Shown here: positions 22,578 to 29,880 of the stretch, piece after piece
Numbering within the stretch: the stretch's first letter is position 1
Layout: each line of letters opens with the position of its first letter
Assembly (NCBI RefSeq): GCF_000177335.1
Contig: NZ_ADFP01000039.1
Location: 1 to 58,328 of the forward strand
Reading direction: 5' to 3'
Length of the DNA: 58,328 nt
Source: Pyramidobacter piscolens W5455
GTDB lineage: Bacteria > Synergistota > Synergistia > Synergistales > Dethiosulfovibrionaceae
The notes under the pieces: generated by a model
What the model was told of the DNA's origin: nothing
Database searches by the model: none
Seen by the model: the letters and a program-made list of their open reading frames with translations, nothing else
Translations under genes and position numbers: made by a program

Positions 22578-24068
22578 CTACGCCCCGCGGTCGACGACGC
22601 GGCGGATCAGACGCATGTCGAGATGCTCGCGCAGGGTTTGCGCCAGCGCGTCGTACTGCCGTTCCTTGTGAGCCTTCCAGTCGAACGGTCGCGCCTCAAG
22701 CGTCACGCCCTTGCGCTGCGCCAGCGCGCCGAGCACGGCGCGGCGGCAGGATTCGCTGTCGAAAAAACCGTGCAGGTAGCAGCCGTACACGTTGCCGCTC
22801 TGGCAGCCGTCGAGCGCGCCGTCTTCGATCCGGATCAGCGGCCCCGCGCCCTCGCCGCGGGTCGTCGCGCCGCAGTGGATCTCGTAGCCTTCCAGTTCGG
22901 CCCCGCTCAGCGCGGCGAAAACGCCCTTTACGTCGAGCGCCCGCGCCGTCGTGCGCGTGCGGCGTTTTTCGGGGCGAAAGCGCGTGACGACGGGCAGCAG
23001 CCCCATGCCGGCGATCGAACCGCCGCCTTCCACGCCCTCTTCGTCGACGATCTCGCGCCCCAGCATCTGGTAGCCGCCGCAGATGCCGATCACGGGAGTG
23101 CCGGAGGCGGCCAGCTTCTTCACGGCCGCTTCCAGCCCGCAGGCGCGCAGCCATTTCATGTCGCCGATGGTGTTCTTTGTGCCGGGGATAATGACGAGGT
23201 CGGGCGCGCCGAGGGCGCGAACGTTCTCCACGTAGCGCACGCCCACGCCGTCGGCCGCGTCAAGCGCCGAAAAGTCGGAAAAATTGGAGAGGCGCGGCAG
23301 GCGGATCACGGCGACGTCGAGCGGAGATACGGCGCGGCGCTGGCCGAGCCGGTCGCTGAGGCTGTCTTCGTCGTCGATGTCGAGCGGCGTCCACGGCACC
23401 ACGCCCGCCACGGGCCGTCGCGTCAGCTCTTCCAACTGCTTCAGACCGGGCAGAAGCAGCTTCAGGTCGCCGCGGAACTTGTTGACGATCGTCGCCTTGA
23501 CGAGCGCGAGTTCCTCCGGCTCCAGCAGCGCCAGCGTGCCCACGAGCTGGGCGAAGACGCCGCCGCGGTCGATGTCGCCCACCAGCAGTACGGGGATGCC
23601 GAGCCGCTTCGCCAGACCCATGTTGACGAAGTCGTCGGCTTTCAGGTTGATCTCCGCGGGGCTGCCGGCCCCCTCCACGACGATCAGATCGTACCCGGCG
23701 TCCAGCTTTCGGTAAGCGTCGAGCACGTCGGGCCAGAGCCTGTGCTTCATGGCGTAATAGCCTTCGGCCGTGTAGTTGCCGTAGACCTCGCCGTTGACGA
23801 TCACCTGCGAGCCCTCGTCGCTGGTCGGTTTGAGCAGCACCGGATTCATCGCGTAACTGGGTTCGAGCCCGCAGGCCTCGGCCTGCACGGCCTGGGCGCG
23901 GCCGATCTCCAGCCCCTCGCGGGTGATGAACGAGTTAAGCGCCATATTCTGCGACTTGAACGGCGCGACGCGCAGCCCGTCCTGACGAAAAACGCGGCAC
24001 AGCCCGGCGACGAGCAGACTCTTGCCCACGCCCGACATGGTCCCCTGAATCATAAACGACTTGGCCAT
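22578..24068 (-). CDS. cobQ: Cobyric acid synthase
   Basis: 496 residues, full length. The N-terminal dethiobiotin-synthetase-like ATPase domain has 'MIQGTMSGVGKSLLVAGLCRVF' and 'FKSQNMALNSF'. The C-terminal class I glutamine amidotransferase domain has the nucleophile Cys in 'PVIGICGGYQMLG' and the late His in 'GCYLHGFF'. It amidates four side chains of adenosyl-cobyrinic acid a,c-diamide in B12 synthesis. No other cobalamin gene and no recognisable cobalamin riboswitch lies in the adjoining gaps, so it stands alone. An AAAGGAT ribosome site precedes the ATG. Confidence 0.95.
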   Translation of the reverse strand: MAKSFMIQGTMSGVGKSLLVAGLCRVFRQDGLRVAPFKSQNMALNSFITREGLEIGRAQAVQAEACGLEPSYAMNPVLLKPTSDEGSQVIVNGEVYGNYTAEGYYAMKHRLWPDVLDAYRKLDAGYDLIVVEGAGSPAEINLKADDFVNMGLAKRLGIPVLLVGDIDRGGVFAQLVGTLALLEPEELALVKATIVNKFRGDLKLLLPGLKQLEELTRRPVAGVVPWTPLDIDDEDSLSDRLGQRRAVSPLDVAVIRLPRLSNFSDFSALDAADGVGVRYVENVRALGAPDLVIIPGTKNTIGDMKWLRACGLEAAVKKLAASGTPVIGICGGYQMLGREIVDEEGVEGGGSIAGMGLLPVVTRFRPEKRRTRTTARALDVKGVFAALSGAELEGYEIHCGATTRGEGAGPLIRIEDGALDGCQSGNVYGCYLHGFFDSESCRRAVLGALAQRKGVTLEARPFDWKAHKERQYDALAQTLREHLDMRLIRRVVDRGA

Positions 24069-24246
24069 TTGCGAAAATCCTTTCTATCGAAAACACACGC
24101 TGCGGACAAAATTTCCGGCAACTAACCGCCCTCGCATCCAGCCGTCGTTGAAATTATAGCAGATCGGCGCGGGCAGGGCGCCGCGGCTTTTCGAAACCCG
24201 ACGCGCGGGGCGCGGCGGCACACCCCATGCGGCGGGAGTTCTCGTG

Positions 24247-24293
24247 AATCTCGCGTTTTTGCGCAAAGCGTCGAATGGCAAAAACGCGAGATT
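24247..24293. other. Hairpin in the divergent cobQ / MATE intergenic region (552 bases without a gene)
   Basis: AATCTCGCGTTTTTGC (24247-24262) pairs perfectly with 24278-24293 around a 15-base loop. It is not followed by a T-tract in either direction. It lies upstream of both divergent genes, so it could be an attenuator, an operator or a small-RNA element. Apart from this and the promoter at 24470, I see nothing else between 24069 and 24620. Confidence 0.45.
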
Positions 24294-24469
24294 TCGTGAG
24301 CTTTCATGTTTGTGTACAGTACTCCTCTTTTTTTGCAAGCGCTTACTGCGGCTGTCTTCGTGCTTCTCAGACCGGCAAGGACCCAACGGCAAATTTGCTT
24401 TCCACCCCGTTTTTTGAGATTTAATCGTCCCTATCCTTTCCTATTCAAGGCTATCGCGTCCTATCGCAT

Positions 24470-24497
24470 TTGGATCTGTTCGATTTTCATATATAAT
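24470..24497 (+). promoter_or_regulatory. Promoter for the second MATE gene
   Basis: TTGGAT (24470-24475), 16-base spacer, TATAAT (24492-24497), about 123 bases before the start codon. The long leader contains repeated ATGAGGAATT-C motifs (about 24510-24530). Confidence 0.55.
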
Positions 24498-24620
24498 GTA
24501 ACCATGCGCATGAGGAATTCCATGAGGAATTTCCACACTCCACTCGAGAAGGAAAAAGTGAATGTAGACAAAAATTTTGTCCCGCGTTCGTGTCTGAATT
24601 CGAAATGAGGTTGATTTATC

Positions 24621-26015
24621 ATGACTCAGACTTCCACGCTGACCAGCATGAGTCAGGGCTCCATCGCCCGTTTGCTCTTCCGGTTTTCTGTTCCTGCCAC
24701 GCTTGGCCTTGTGGCCAACGCTTTTTACAATATCGTCGACCGTCTCTTCATCGGCCGCTTCGCCGGCGCCGACGGTCTTGGCGCCGTCGGGCTGACGTTT
24801 CCGCTGACGGTTTTCGTGATCGCCGTCGGCTCGCTCGTCGGCGTCGGCGCGGCATCGCAGATGTCGCGTCTGCTGGGGGAGGGGCGGCGTCGGGATGCCG
24901 AAACGGTCCTCGGCAACGCCGCGGCGGTCACGGCGCTGTTCGCCGCGCTTTTCACGGCTGCGGGGCTGTTTTGGCTCGACGGGCTGGTGAAAGCTTTCGG
25001 CGCGTCGTCCCGTCTGGCGCCGCAGACTCGCATTTACACGGAAATTTTGTTCTGGGGGATGCCTTTCAATCTGCTGGGATTCTCGCTGAACTACCTGATC
25101 CGCGCCGAGGGGCATCCTCGTTACGCCATGTGGACGTTGTGCGTCGGCGCGGGCATGAACGTGTTCCTAGACTGGCTCTTCATTGCGCGCATGCGCATGG
25201 GCATTGCCGGAGCGGCGCTGGGAACGTCGCTGGCCCAGATCGCCTCGTTCGTCTGGGTGGCGCTGTTCTATCTCAGGGGCGCGGGATCGCTGCGAATCGG
25301 CGCCGCGTCGCTGAAACCCAATGGGGATATCGTCAGGGAAATGCTCCTTGTGGGCGCTTCTCCCTTTTTAATGGAGCTCTTTTACACCGTCAGCATGATG
25401 CTCTTCAACAACATCGTCAACGATCTCGGCGGCGATTTGGCCATTTCGGCCGTGGGCATTTTCTTTTGTTTGGACAACCTGATCTATCTGCCCGTGTTCG
25501 GCGTCGGCGAAGGGCTTCAGCCCATTGTCGGCTACAACTACGGCGCCCAGCGGTCGGACCGCGTCAAACGCACGATTTTATGCGCGCTCGCCGTCAGTTC
25601 CGTCTATTTCGCGATTTCGTTCATCGGCGCGGAGTCTCTCGCGCGCGCCATGGTCACGCTCTTCGCGGCCGACGACGAGGCCTTGATCCGTCTCACGGTG
25701 CGGGCCATGCGCATCGGCTATCTCGGCATGCCCTTTGCGGCGGCAGGCATCGTCGCTTCAAACGCGTTTCTCGCCGTGGGACGTTCGGGCGTGAGCCTGT
25801 TCCTCAATTTCTGCCGCCAAGGGTTCCTTTTCCTGCCGGCGCTGTTGGTTCTGCCGCAGCTGATGGGACTTGACGGCGCATGGAGCTGCTTCATCGTCGT
25901 CGACGCCGGCGGCGGACTGATCGGCGCCATTCTGCTGTGGTATTTCTGGGAGAGCTTCAACGGCGACGGCCGCGACCTTCTCGGCACCCAGCTCGAAATC
26001 GCGTTCAATAAGTAG
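24621..26015 (+). CDS. MATE-family efflux transporter (MepA-like)
   Basis: 464 residues, about 12 membrane segments. The first lobe begins 'SIARLLFRFSVPATLGLVANAFYNIVDRLFIGRFAGADGLGAVGLTFPL', the typical MATE/MepA pattern, and the second lobe shows 'VGASPFLMELFYTVSMMLFNNIVNDLGGDLAISAVGIFF'. 'GVGEGLQPIVGYNYGAQ' matches the conserved helix-7 region. It exports drugs or metabolites by cation antiport at the inner membrane. The ribosome site (TGAGGTTG) is modest. It is closer to the MepA branch than the MATE gene at 16.1 kb. A strong hairpin terminator follows. Confidence 0.9.
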   Translation: MTQTSTLTSMSQGSIARLLFRFSVPATLGLVANAFYNIVDRLFIGRFAGADGLGAVGLTFPLTVFVIAVGSLVGVGAASQMSRLLGEGRRRDAETVLGNAAAVTALFAALFTAAGLFWLDGLVKAFGASSRLAPQTRIYTEILFWGMPFNLLGFSLNYLIRAEGHPRYAMWTLCVGAGMNVFLDWLFIARMRMGIAGAALGTSLAQIASFVWVALFYLRGAGSLRIGAASLKPNGDIVREMLLVGASPFLMELFYTVSMMLFNNIVNDLGGDLAISAVGIFFCLDNLIYLPVFGVGEGLQPIVGYNYGAQRSDRVKRTILCALAVSSVYFAISFIGAESLARAMVTLFAADDEALIRLTVRAMRIGYLGMPFAAAGIVASNAFLAVGRSGVSLFLNFCRQGFLFLPALLVLPQLMGLDGAWSCFIVVDAGGGLIGAILLWYFWESFNGDGRDLLGTQLEIAFNK

Positions 26016-26058
26016 CGCGCAGGGGCCCTGCGGCTCTCGCATGCGTCAAACGTTTCAT

Positions 26059-26098
26059 ACAAAAGGCGCGACGCCTGTCCGGGCGTCGCGCCTTTTGT
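26059..26098. terminator. Terminator after the second MATE gene
   Basis: ACAAAAGGCGCGACGCC (26059-26075) pairs perfectly with 26082-26098. Confidence 0.85.
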
Positions 26099-26105
26099 GT
26101 CGTAA

Positions 26106-26143
26106 AAAACGCCGCCTCCCTCGACGGGAAGCGGCGGTCCTTT
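26106..26143 (-). terminator. Terminator of aquaporin gene
   Basis: On the minus strand an imperfect GCCGCTTCCC/GGGAGGCGGC stem is followed by a run of T residues. Confidence 0.7.
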
Positions 26144-26160
26144 TGGATGGAGCGAAAGAA

Positions 26161-26820
26161 CTATTTGCTCTCGGGCTCGATCGCCTTCCAGACGATCGCG
26201 GCGACGACCGCGCCGGCCAGAGGCGCGGCGATGAAGACCCAGAGGTCGGCCATGGCGGCTCCCTTGGCGAAGAAGGCGGGGCCGAAGCTGCGGGCGGGGT
26301 TGACGCTGGTGCCCGTGAAGTGGATGCCGAAAATGTGGATCAGGACGAGCGTCAGACCGATGGCGAGGCCGGCGAACTTATTGTGGCCGGACTTGGAGGT
26401 GACGCCGAGGATCGTCAGCACGAACGTGGCGGTGAGCACGGCCTCGACGGCGAAGCTTTTCACCACGTCGCCGCCATACAGCGCATTGGCGCCGAAGCTG
26501 CTGTCCCAACCGCAGAGGTAGCCGAGCAGGGCCGCGCCGGCCGTGGCGCCGGCGAACTGGGCGATCACGTAGCCGACAAAGTCGCCGAAGCTCATGCCGC
26601 CGGTCAGCAGCACGCCCAGCGAGACGGCGGGATTGACGTGGCAGCCGGAAACGTTGCCGATGGAATAGGCCATGGCGACGATCGCCAGGCCGAACGCCAG
26701 CGCCGTGCCCAGATAGGCGGCGTTGACCTGCGCGCCGTTGCAGCCCAGCACGACGGCCGTGCCGCAGCCGAAAAGCACGAGCACGAGCGTGCCGACAAAT
26801 TCAGCGAGATACTTTTTCAT
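26161..26820 (-). CDS. aqpZ: Aquaporin Z-type water channel (MIP family)
   Basis: 219 residues, six membrane helices and two half-helices bearing the NPA boxes 'GCHVNPAVSLG' and 'GTSVNPARSFGPA'. The Arg after the second NPA forms the selectivity filter. The N-terminus 'KKYLAEFVGTLVLVLFGCGTAVV' is typical of AqpZ, and the His in 'GLTLVLIHIFGIHFTG' supports water rather than glycerol selectivity. It is a single-gene unit with its own terminator and an AAAGGACG ribosome site. No glycerol genes are adjacent. Confidence 0.92.
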   Translation of the reverse strand: MKKYLAEFVGTLVLVLFGCGTAVVLGCNGAQVNAAYLGTALAFGLAIVAMAYSIGNVSGCHVNPAVSLGVLLTGGMSFGDFVGYVIAQFAGATAGAALLGYLCGWDSSFGANALYGGDVVKSFAVEAVLTATFVLTILGVTSKSGHNKFAGLAIGLTLVLIHIFGIHFTGTSVNPARSFGPAFFAKGAAMADLWVFIAAPLAGAVVAAIVWKAIEPESK

Positions 26821-26910
26821 TCTTGATAACGTCCTTTCAATTTAGAAGAAATTTACAGCGTCCGTATTATATCCGAGTTTACCGGTCTCGGCAAATCCGC
26901 ATAAGTTTTT

Positions 26911-27036
26911 CTATTTATGTAATCGAGAAACCGAGAAACGCGAAGGATTTTTCAAAGCGCCGCGCGCTGCCCGGCCCGCCGCGGTGAAAATCGGAGAAGC
27001 CGCCAGCCCGGTCGCGCCGCGATACCGTTTTTTCAT
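26911..27036 (-). CDS. Possible small secreted or leader peptide
   Basis: A 41-residue frame beginning MKKRYRGATGLAASPIFTAA, with AGGAG placed 8 bases before the ATG and a TATAAT further upstream on the same strand (27128-27123). The start resembles a short signal sequence, but no conserved domain is seen and the end is basic. It may be an expressed microprotein or the surviving 5' end of a decayed gene. The remainder of the 422-base gap (26821-27242) shows nothing else. Confidence 0.3.
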   Translation of the reverse strand: MKKRYRGATGLAASPIFTAAGRAARGALKNPSRFSVSRLHK

Positions 27037-27242
27037 GATGAATTTCTCCTGAATAAACTTATCCGTCGTCAACAGCGAAGAAGCTGAACTTTTATTTGAT
27101 GCCGTGAATGACACTCTGGTTCATTATATCTGTCAAGGACGAAATTAAATGAATAGCAGTTTCGTTTCTTGCTCCACTTTCCGTTCCGAAACTGTTAAAA
27201 TAAAGACGCACGCAATTTCGATTCCCGAAGGAGGAATGCCGG

Positions 27243-27818
27243 ATGACACTTTCCGAACTTTATGTGGGCTGCCGCACGTACCGCCGCTTCGAGCAGCGCC
27301 CGCTGCCGGACGGGCTGCTTCGCGCCGTGCTGGAGAACGCCCGCATCGCCAGCACGGGGGCCAACGCCCAGACGCTGCGCTTCATCGCGGTGCAGAGCTC
27401 CGCGCTGGTGGCTCAAATGCAGCCGCTCGTCAGATGGGCCGCCTATCTGCCCAAAGAGATCGGCACGCCGGCCGAGGGCGAACGTCCCGTAGCCTTTGTC
27501 GTCATCGTCAAAAAAGCCGGTTCGGGCGCGTTCGCCGACGTGGACGTGGGCATCGCCGCCAACACGATCGCCACGACGGCATGGGAGGCGGGCGTCGGCA
27601 GCTGCCTGATGGCCTCCGTCAACCGCGCCGAAATCGCCGCGCTGCTCGGCGTGCCCGCGGAAGACACGGTGTTTCTCGTCGTCGCGCTGGGCTATCCGGC
27701 GCACAAAAGCACGCTCGTGCCCGTCGGCGCCGACGGCAGCGTCAAATACTACGTAGACGAAAAACGCGACTACTTCGTGCCCAAGCGCGCCTTTGACGAC
27801 GTGGCGAAGATCGTTTAA
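27243..27818 (+). CDS. Nitroreductase family protein
   Basis: 191 residues. 'LYVGCRTYRRFEQRPLPDGLLRAVLENARIASTGANAQTLRFIAVQ' is the typical FMN-binding N-terminus ('R(S/T)xRxF...P...A...PSxxNxQPWxF' pattern). 'DVGIAANTIATTAWEAGVGSCLMASVNR' forms the dimer/FMN helix, and 'FLVVALGYPAHK' the conserved late strand. Such FMN oxidoreductases reduce nitro groups, quinones or enones with NAD(P)H. A strong AAGGAGG ribosome site lies before the ATG. It is a single-gene unit closed by a good terminator. Physiological substrate unknown. Confidence 0.9.
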   Translation: MTLSELYVGCRTYRRFEQRPLPDGLLRAVLENARIASTGANAQTLRFIAVQSSALVAQMQPLVRWAAYLPKEIGTPAEGERPVAFVVIVKKAGSGAFADVDVGIAANTIATTAWEAGVGSCLMASVNRAEIAALLGVPAEDTVFLVVALGYPAHKSTLVPVGADGSVKYYVDEKRDYFVPKRAFDDVAKIV

Positions 27819-27876
27819 GGCCGGCGTGCCTGTCGCGGTCCGCGGCGGCGAATGTTTCCCGAAGAACGCGAAAAAA

Positions 27877-27919
27877 CCTCGTAAACCCCTGCTTGGGGCT
27901 TTACGAGGCTCTTTTTTTT
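27877..27919. terminator. Terminator after the nitroreductase gene
   Basis: CCTCGTAAA-CCCC pairs with GGGG-TTTACGAGG and is followed by eight T residues; A-rich on the other side, so also usable for the minus-strand gene. Confidence 0.92.
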
Positions 27920-27931
27920 GCGCTCTTTCCT

Positions 27932-28201
27932 TCATCGCACCGGAATGACCCGGTTCATGGCAAGGCGGCTCATCTCGCGCCCCTGCGCGTCGAGTTCGAC
28001 GTAATGGAGCGCGTCGTACTTGAAGCCCCACTCGTCGGCGTAGTAGCCGTCGGCGTGGCGGACGAGCAGGCGATCCTCCTCGCCGACGAACGTGCAGATG
28101 TTTCCGCCCCGGTCGCTCGTCACGGAGACGATGGGACGGGACAGACGGTTGAACTGGTCGAGCGTGAAGGACACGCCGTGTTCCGATATGATCACGATCA
28201 T
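27932..28201 (-). CDS. Conserved-looking small protein of unknown function
   Basis: 89 residues starting MIVIISEHGVSFTLDQFNRL. AAAGGAGCG lies 8 bases before the ATG and codon use matches neighbours, so it is likely expressed. The sequence alternates beta-strand-like segments ('RLLVRHADGYYADEWGFKYDALHYVELD') and has no signal peptide or membrane segment; no family was recognised. The next gene upstream on the same strand ends 31 bases away, and together they form a small operon of unknown role. Confidence 0.65.
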   Translation of the reverse strand: MIVIISEHGVSFTLDQFNRLSRPIVSVTSDRGGNICTFVGEEDRLLVRHADGYYADEWGFKYDALHYVELDAQGREMSRLAMNRVIPVR

Positions 28202-28232
28202 GAAAATCGCTCCTTTCGGCCGGCGGGATTCG

Positions 28233-28475
28233 TCAGGGAGCGTTCGCTCCGCCCCGCGCGGCTTCGACGGTATCGGCGCAGTCTTCCAAGACCTGGCGGT
28301 CGGCGGCGGAAGGACGCCCCTCGGCGACGCGGCGGAGGAATTCCGAGGCCAGGTCGTGCGGCAGGGACCAGAGGTCTTCCGGCATTTTCAGGCGCACCCC
28401 TTCCCGCTCGTTCCACAGCACGGTGACGTGCGAACCGTCGGGAAAAGTTTTGCAGAAAGCCATATCGTTGCTCAC
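28233..28475 (-). CDS. Small hypothetical protein
   Basis: 80 residues with GTG start: AAGGAG lies 9 bases upstream of GTG 28475. The product is 'MSNDMAFCKTFPDGSHVTVL' then 'LPHDLASEFLRRVAEGRPSAADRQVLEDCADTVEAAR', an N-terminal beta part with a helical, acidic tail. No family recognised. Cotranscribed with the 89-residue protein downstream. Confidence 0.6.
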   Translation of the reverse strand: MSNDMAFCKTFPDGSHVTVLWNEREGVRLKMPEDLWSLPHDLASEFLRRVAEGRPSAADRQVLEDCADTVEAARGGANAP

Positions 28476-28586
28476 GGGACATCGCTCCTTCGAGGTGACG
28501 GGCAGGGCGGCGGGACGATCGCAAGGGGACGGCCGCCGCGCCGGCGGACGGGATCCTTTTGTCTGCGCAAAGAAAGTTATTTTCCA

Positions 28587-28615
28587 TTTTCATTATAGGG
28601 ACGCCGTCTTATAAT
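28587..28615 (+). promoter_or_regulatory. Promoter of azlCD
   Basis: TTTTCA (28587-28592), 17-base spacer, TATAAT (28610-28615), 33 bases before azlC. Confidence 0.5.
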
Positions 28616-28648
28616 TGTCAATCATTTACGGTGAAACGGAGTGTTTTT

Positions 28649-29362
28649 ATGAACGATAAGGCGGTCGTCTGCCGCGCTTTGCGAGCGGCTTTCCCCTTTA
28701 CGATCCCGATTTTTGCGGGATTCTGGTTCCTCGGCCTGACCTACGGCGTTTACATGAACGTGTCGGGATTCAGCTTTTGGTATCCGCTGCTGATGGCGAT
28801 GACGATCTTCGGCGGCTCGCTGGAATTCGTCGCCGTCTCCATGCTGACGGCGCCTTTCGCGCCGCTGCAGGCGCTGGCGATGGCGCTGGTCATCCAGGCG
28901 CGGCATCTTTTCTACGGCCTGGCCATGCTGGAAAAGTTCAAAGAGCTGGGCTGGAAGAAGCCGCTGCTGATCTTCCTCATGTGCGACGAATCCTTTTCCA
29001 TCAACTGCGCCGCTGCGGTTCCGGCGGGCGTCGACCGCGGCTGGTTCATGCTCTTTGTGTCGCTGCTGAATTACGCCTACTGGGTGAGCGGCTCGGCGCT
29101 CGGCGGCGCGCTCGGCTCGTTGGTGCGCTTCAATACCGAAGGGCTGGAATTCGTGATGACGGCCATGTTTGTCGTCATCTTCACGGAACAATGGCTCAAG
29201 GAAAAAAGCCGCCTGACGGCGCTGATCGGCTTGGCCTCGTCGGCCCTGTGCCTGTTCTGTTTCGGCCCGGATTCCTTCATGATCCCGTCGATGCTCGTCA
29301 TTTTTGCCCTGCTGGCGCTCTGGCGTCGTCCCATCATTCACCGGGGAGGCTATGAAGAATGA
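28649..29362 (+). CDS. azlC: Branched-chain amino-acid exporter large subunit (AzlC family)
   Basis: 237 residues with the AzlC/YgaZ pattern: '[27 protein letters not shown]', '[43 protein letters not shown]' and '[12 protein letters not shown]'. With the small AzlD-type subunit it exports branched-chain amino acids, methionine or related compounds. The ATG at 28649 is chosen because an earlier in-frame extension lies upstream of the likely promoter. Start codon of azlD overlaps its stop (ATGA). In an amino-acid fermenter it may relieve valine/isoleucine excess. Confidence 0.92.
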   Translation: MNDKAVVCRALRAAFPFTIPIFAGFWFLGLTYGVYMNVSGFSFWYPLLMAMTIFGGSLEFVAVSMLTAPFAPLQALAMALVIQARHLFYGLAMLEKFKELGWKKPLLIFLMCDESFSINCAAAVPAGVDRGWFMLFVSLLNYAYWVSGSALGGALGSLVRFNTEGLEFVMTAMFVVIFTEQWLKEKSRLTALIGLASSALCLFCFGPDSFMIPSMLVIFALLALWRRPIIHRGGYEE

Positions 29363-29685
29363 CTCTGTCGCAGCAAATCATTACCGTCGCGATGTGCGCG
29401 CTCGGCACGATGGCCACGCGCTTTTTGCCTTTCGCGATCTTCTCCGCGTCGCGCCCAACGCCGCCGTTTGTGCGTTATCTGGGCAAAGCGCTGCCCGGCG
29501 CCGTGTTCGGTCTGCTCGTGGTCTACTGCCTGAAAAACGTCAGCCTTCTCGGCGGCTCTCACGGCCTGCCGGAGCTGATCTCGATCGCCGTCACCGTGCG
29601 TCTGCACGTGTGGAAGCGGCAGATGCTCCTTTCCATCGCCGCCGGCACGATCTGCTACATGCTGCTCGTGCAGCTGGCGTTCTAG
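29359..29685 (+). CDS. azlD: Branched-chain amino-acid exporter small subunit (AzlD family)
   Basis: 108 residues, three or four membrane helices, with '[12 protein letters not shown]' and '[21 protein letters not shown]' as in AzlD/YgaH proteins. It forms the export complex with AzlC. Translationally coupled to azlC by the ATGA overlap. Confidence 0.92.
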   Translation: MTLSQQIITVAMCALGTMATRFLPFAIFSASRPTPPFVRYLGKALPGAVFGLLVVYCLKNVSLLGGSHGLPELISIAVTVRLHVWKRQMLLSIAAGTICYMLLVQLAF

Positions 29686-29751
29686 CGGGGCGAAAGCGGA
29701 GCCGGAACTGGGATTTTTTTACTATCATTGCCGAGCTGCGACACAATATCC

Positions 29752-29780
29752 CTGAAATATATCCTGTTTTATGCTAAAAT
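29752..29780 (+). promoter_or_regulatory. Promoter of the purF-like gene
   Basis: CTGAAA (29752-29757), 17-base spacer, TAAAAT (29775-29780), about 100 bases before the start. Confidence 0.45.
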
Positions 29781-29880
29781 GTTCTGGTAAGATTTTCTGC
29801 GCGGCGGAGCGCGGTTTTCCGAGGGAAGCCGCGTCGAATTTTTTTCGCGAACAGCGTGAAGCGGTCAGGGGGAAGACATC

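Noticed and set aside
24306-24608. 100-codon plus-strand frame before the second MATE gene
   Set aside because: Spans the likely promoter and leader, no ribosome site, no protein-like pattern.
22542-24620. Cobalamin riboswitch for cobQ
   Set aside because: No B12-box-like sequence was found in the upstream gap.
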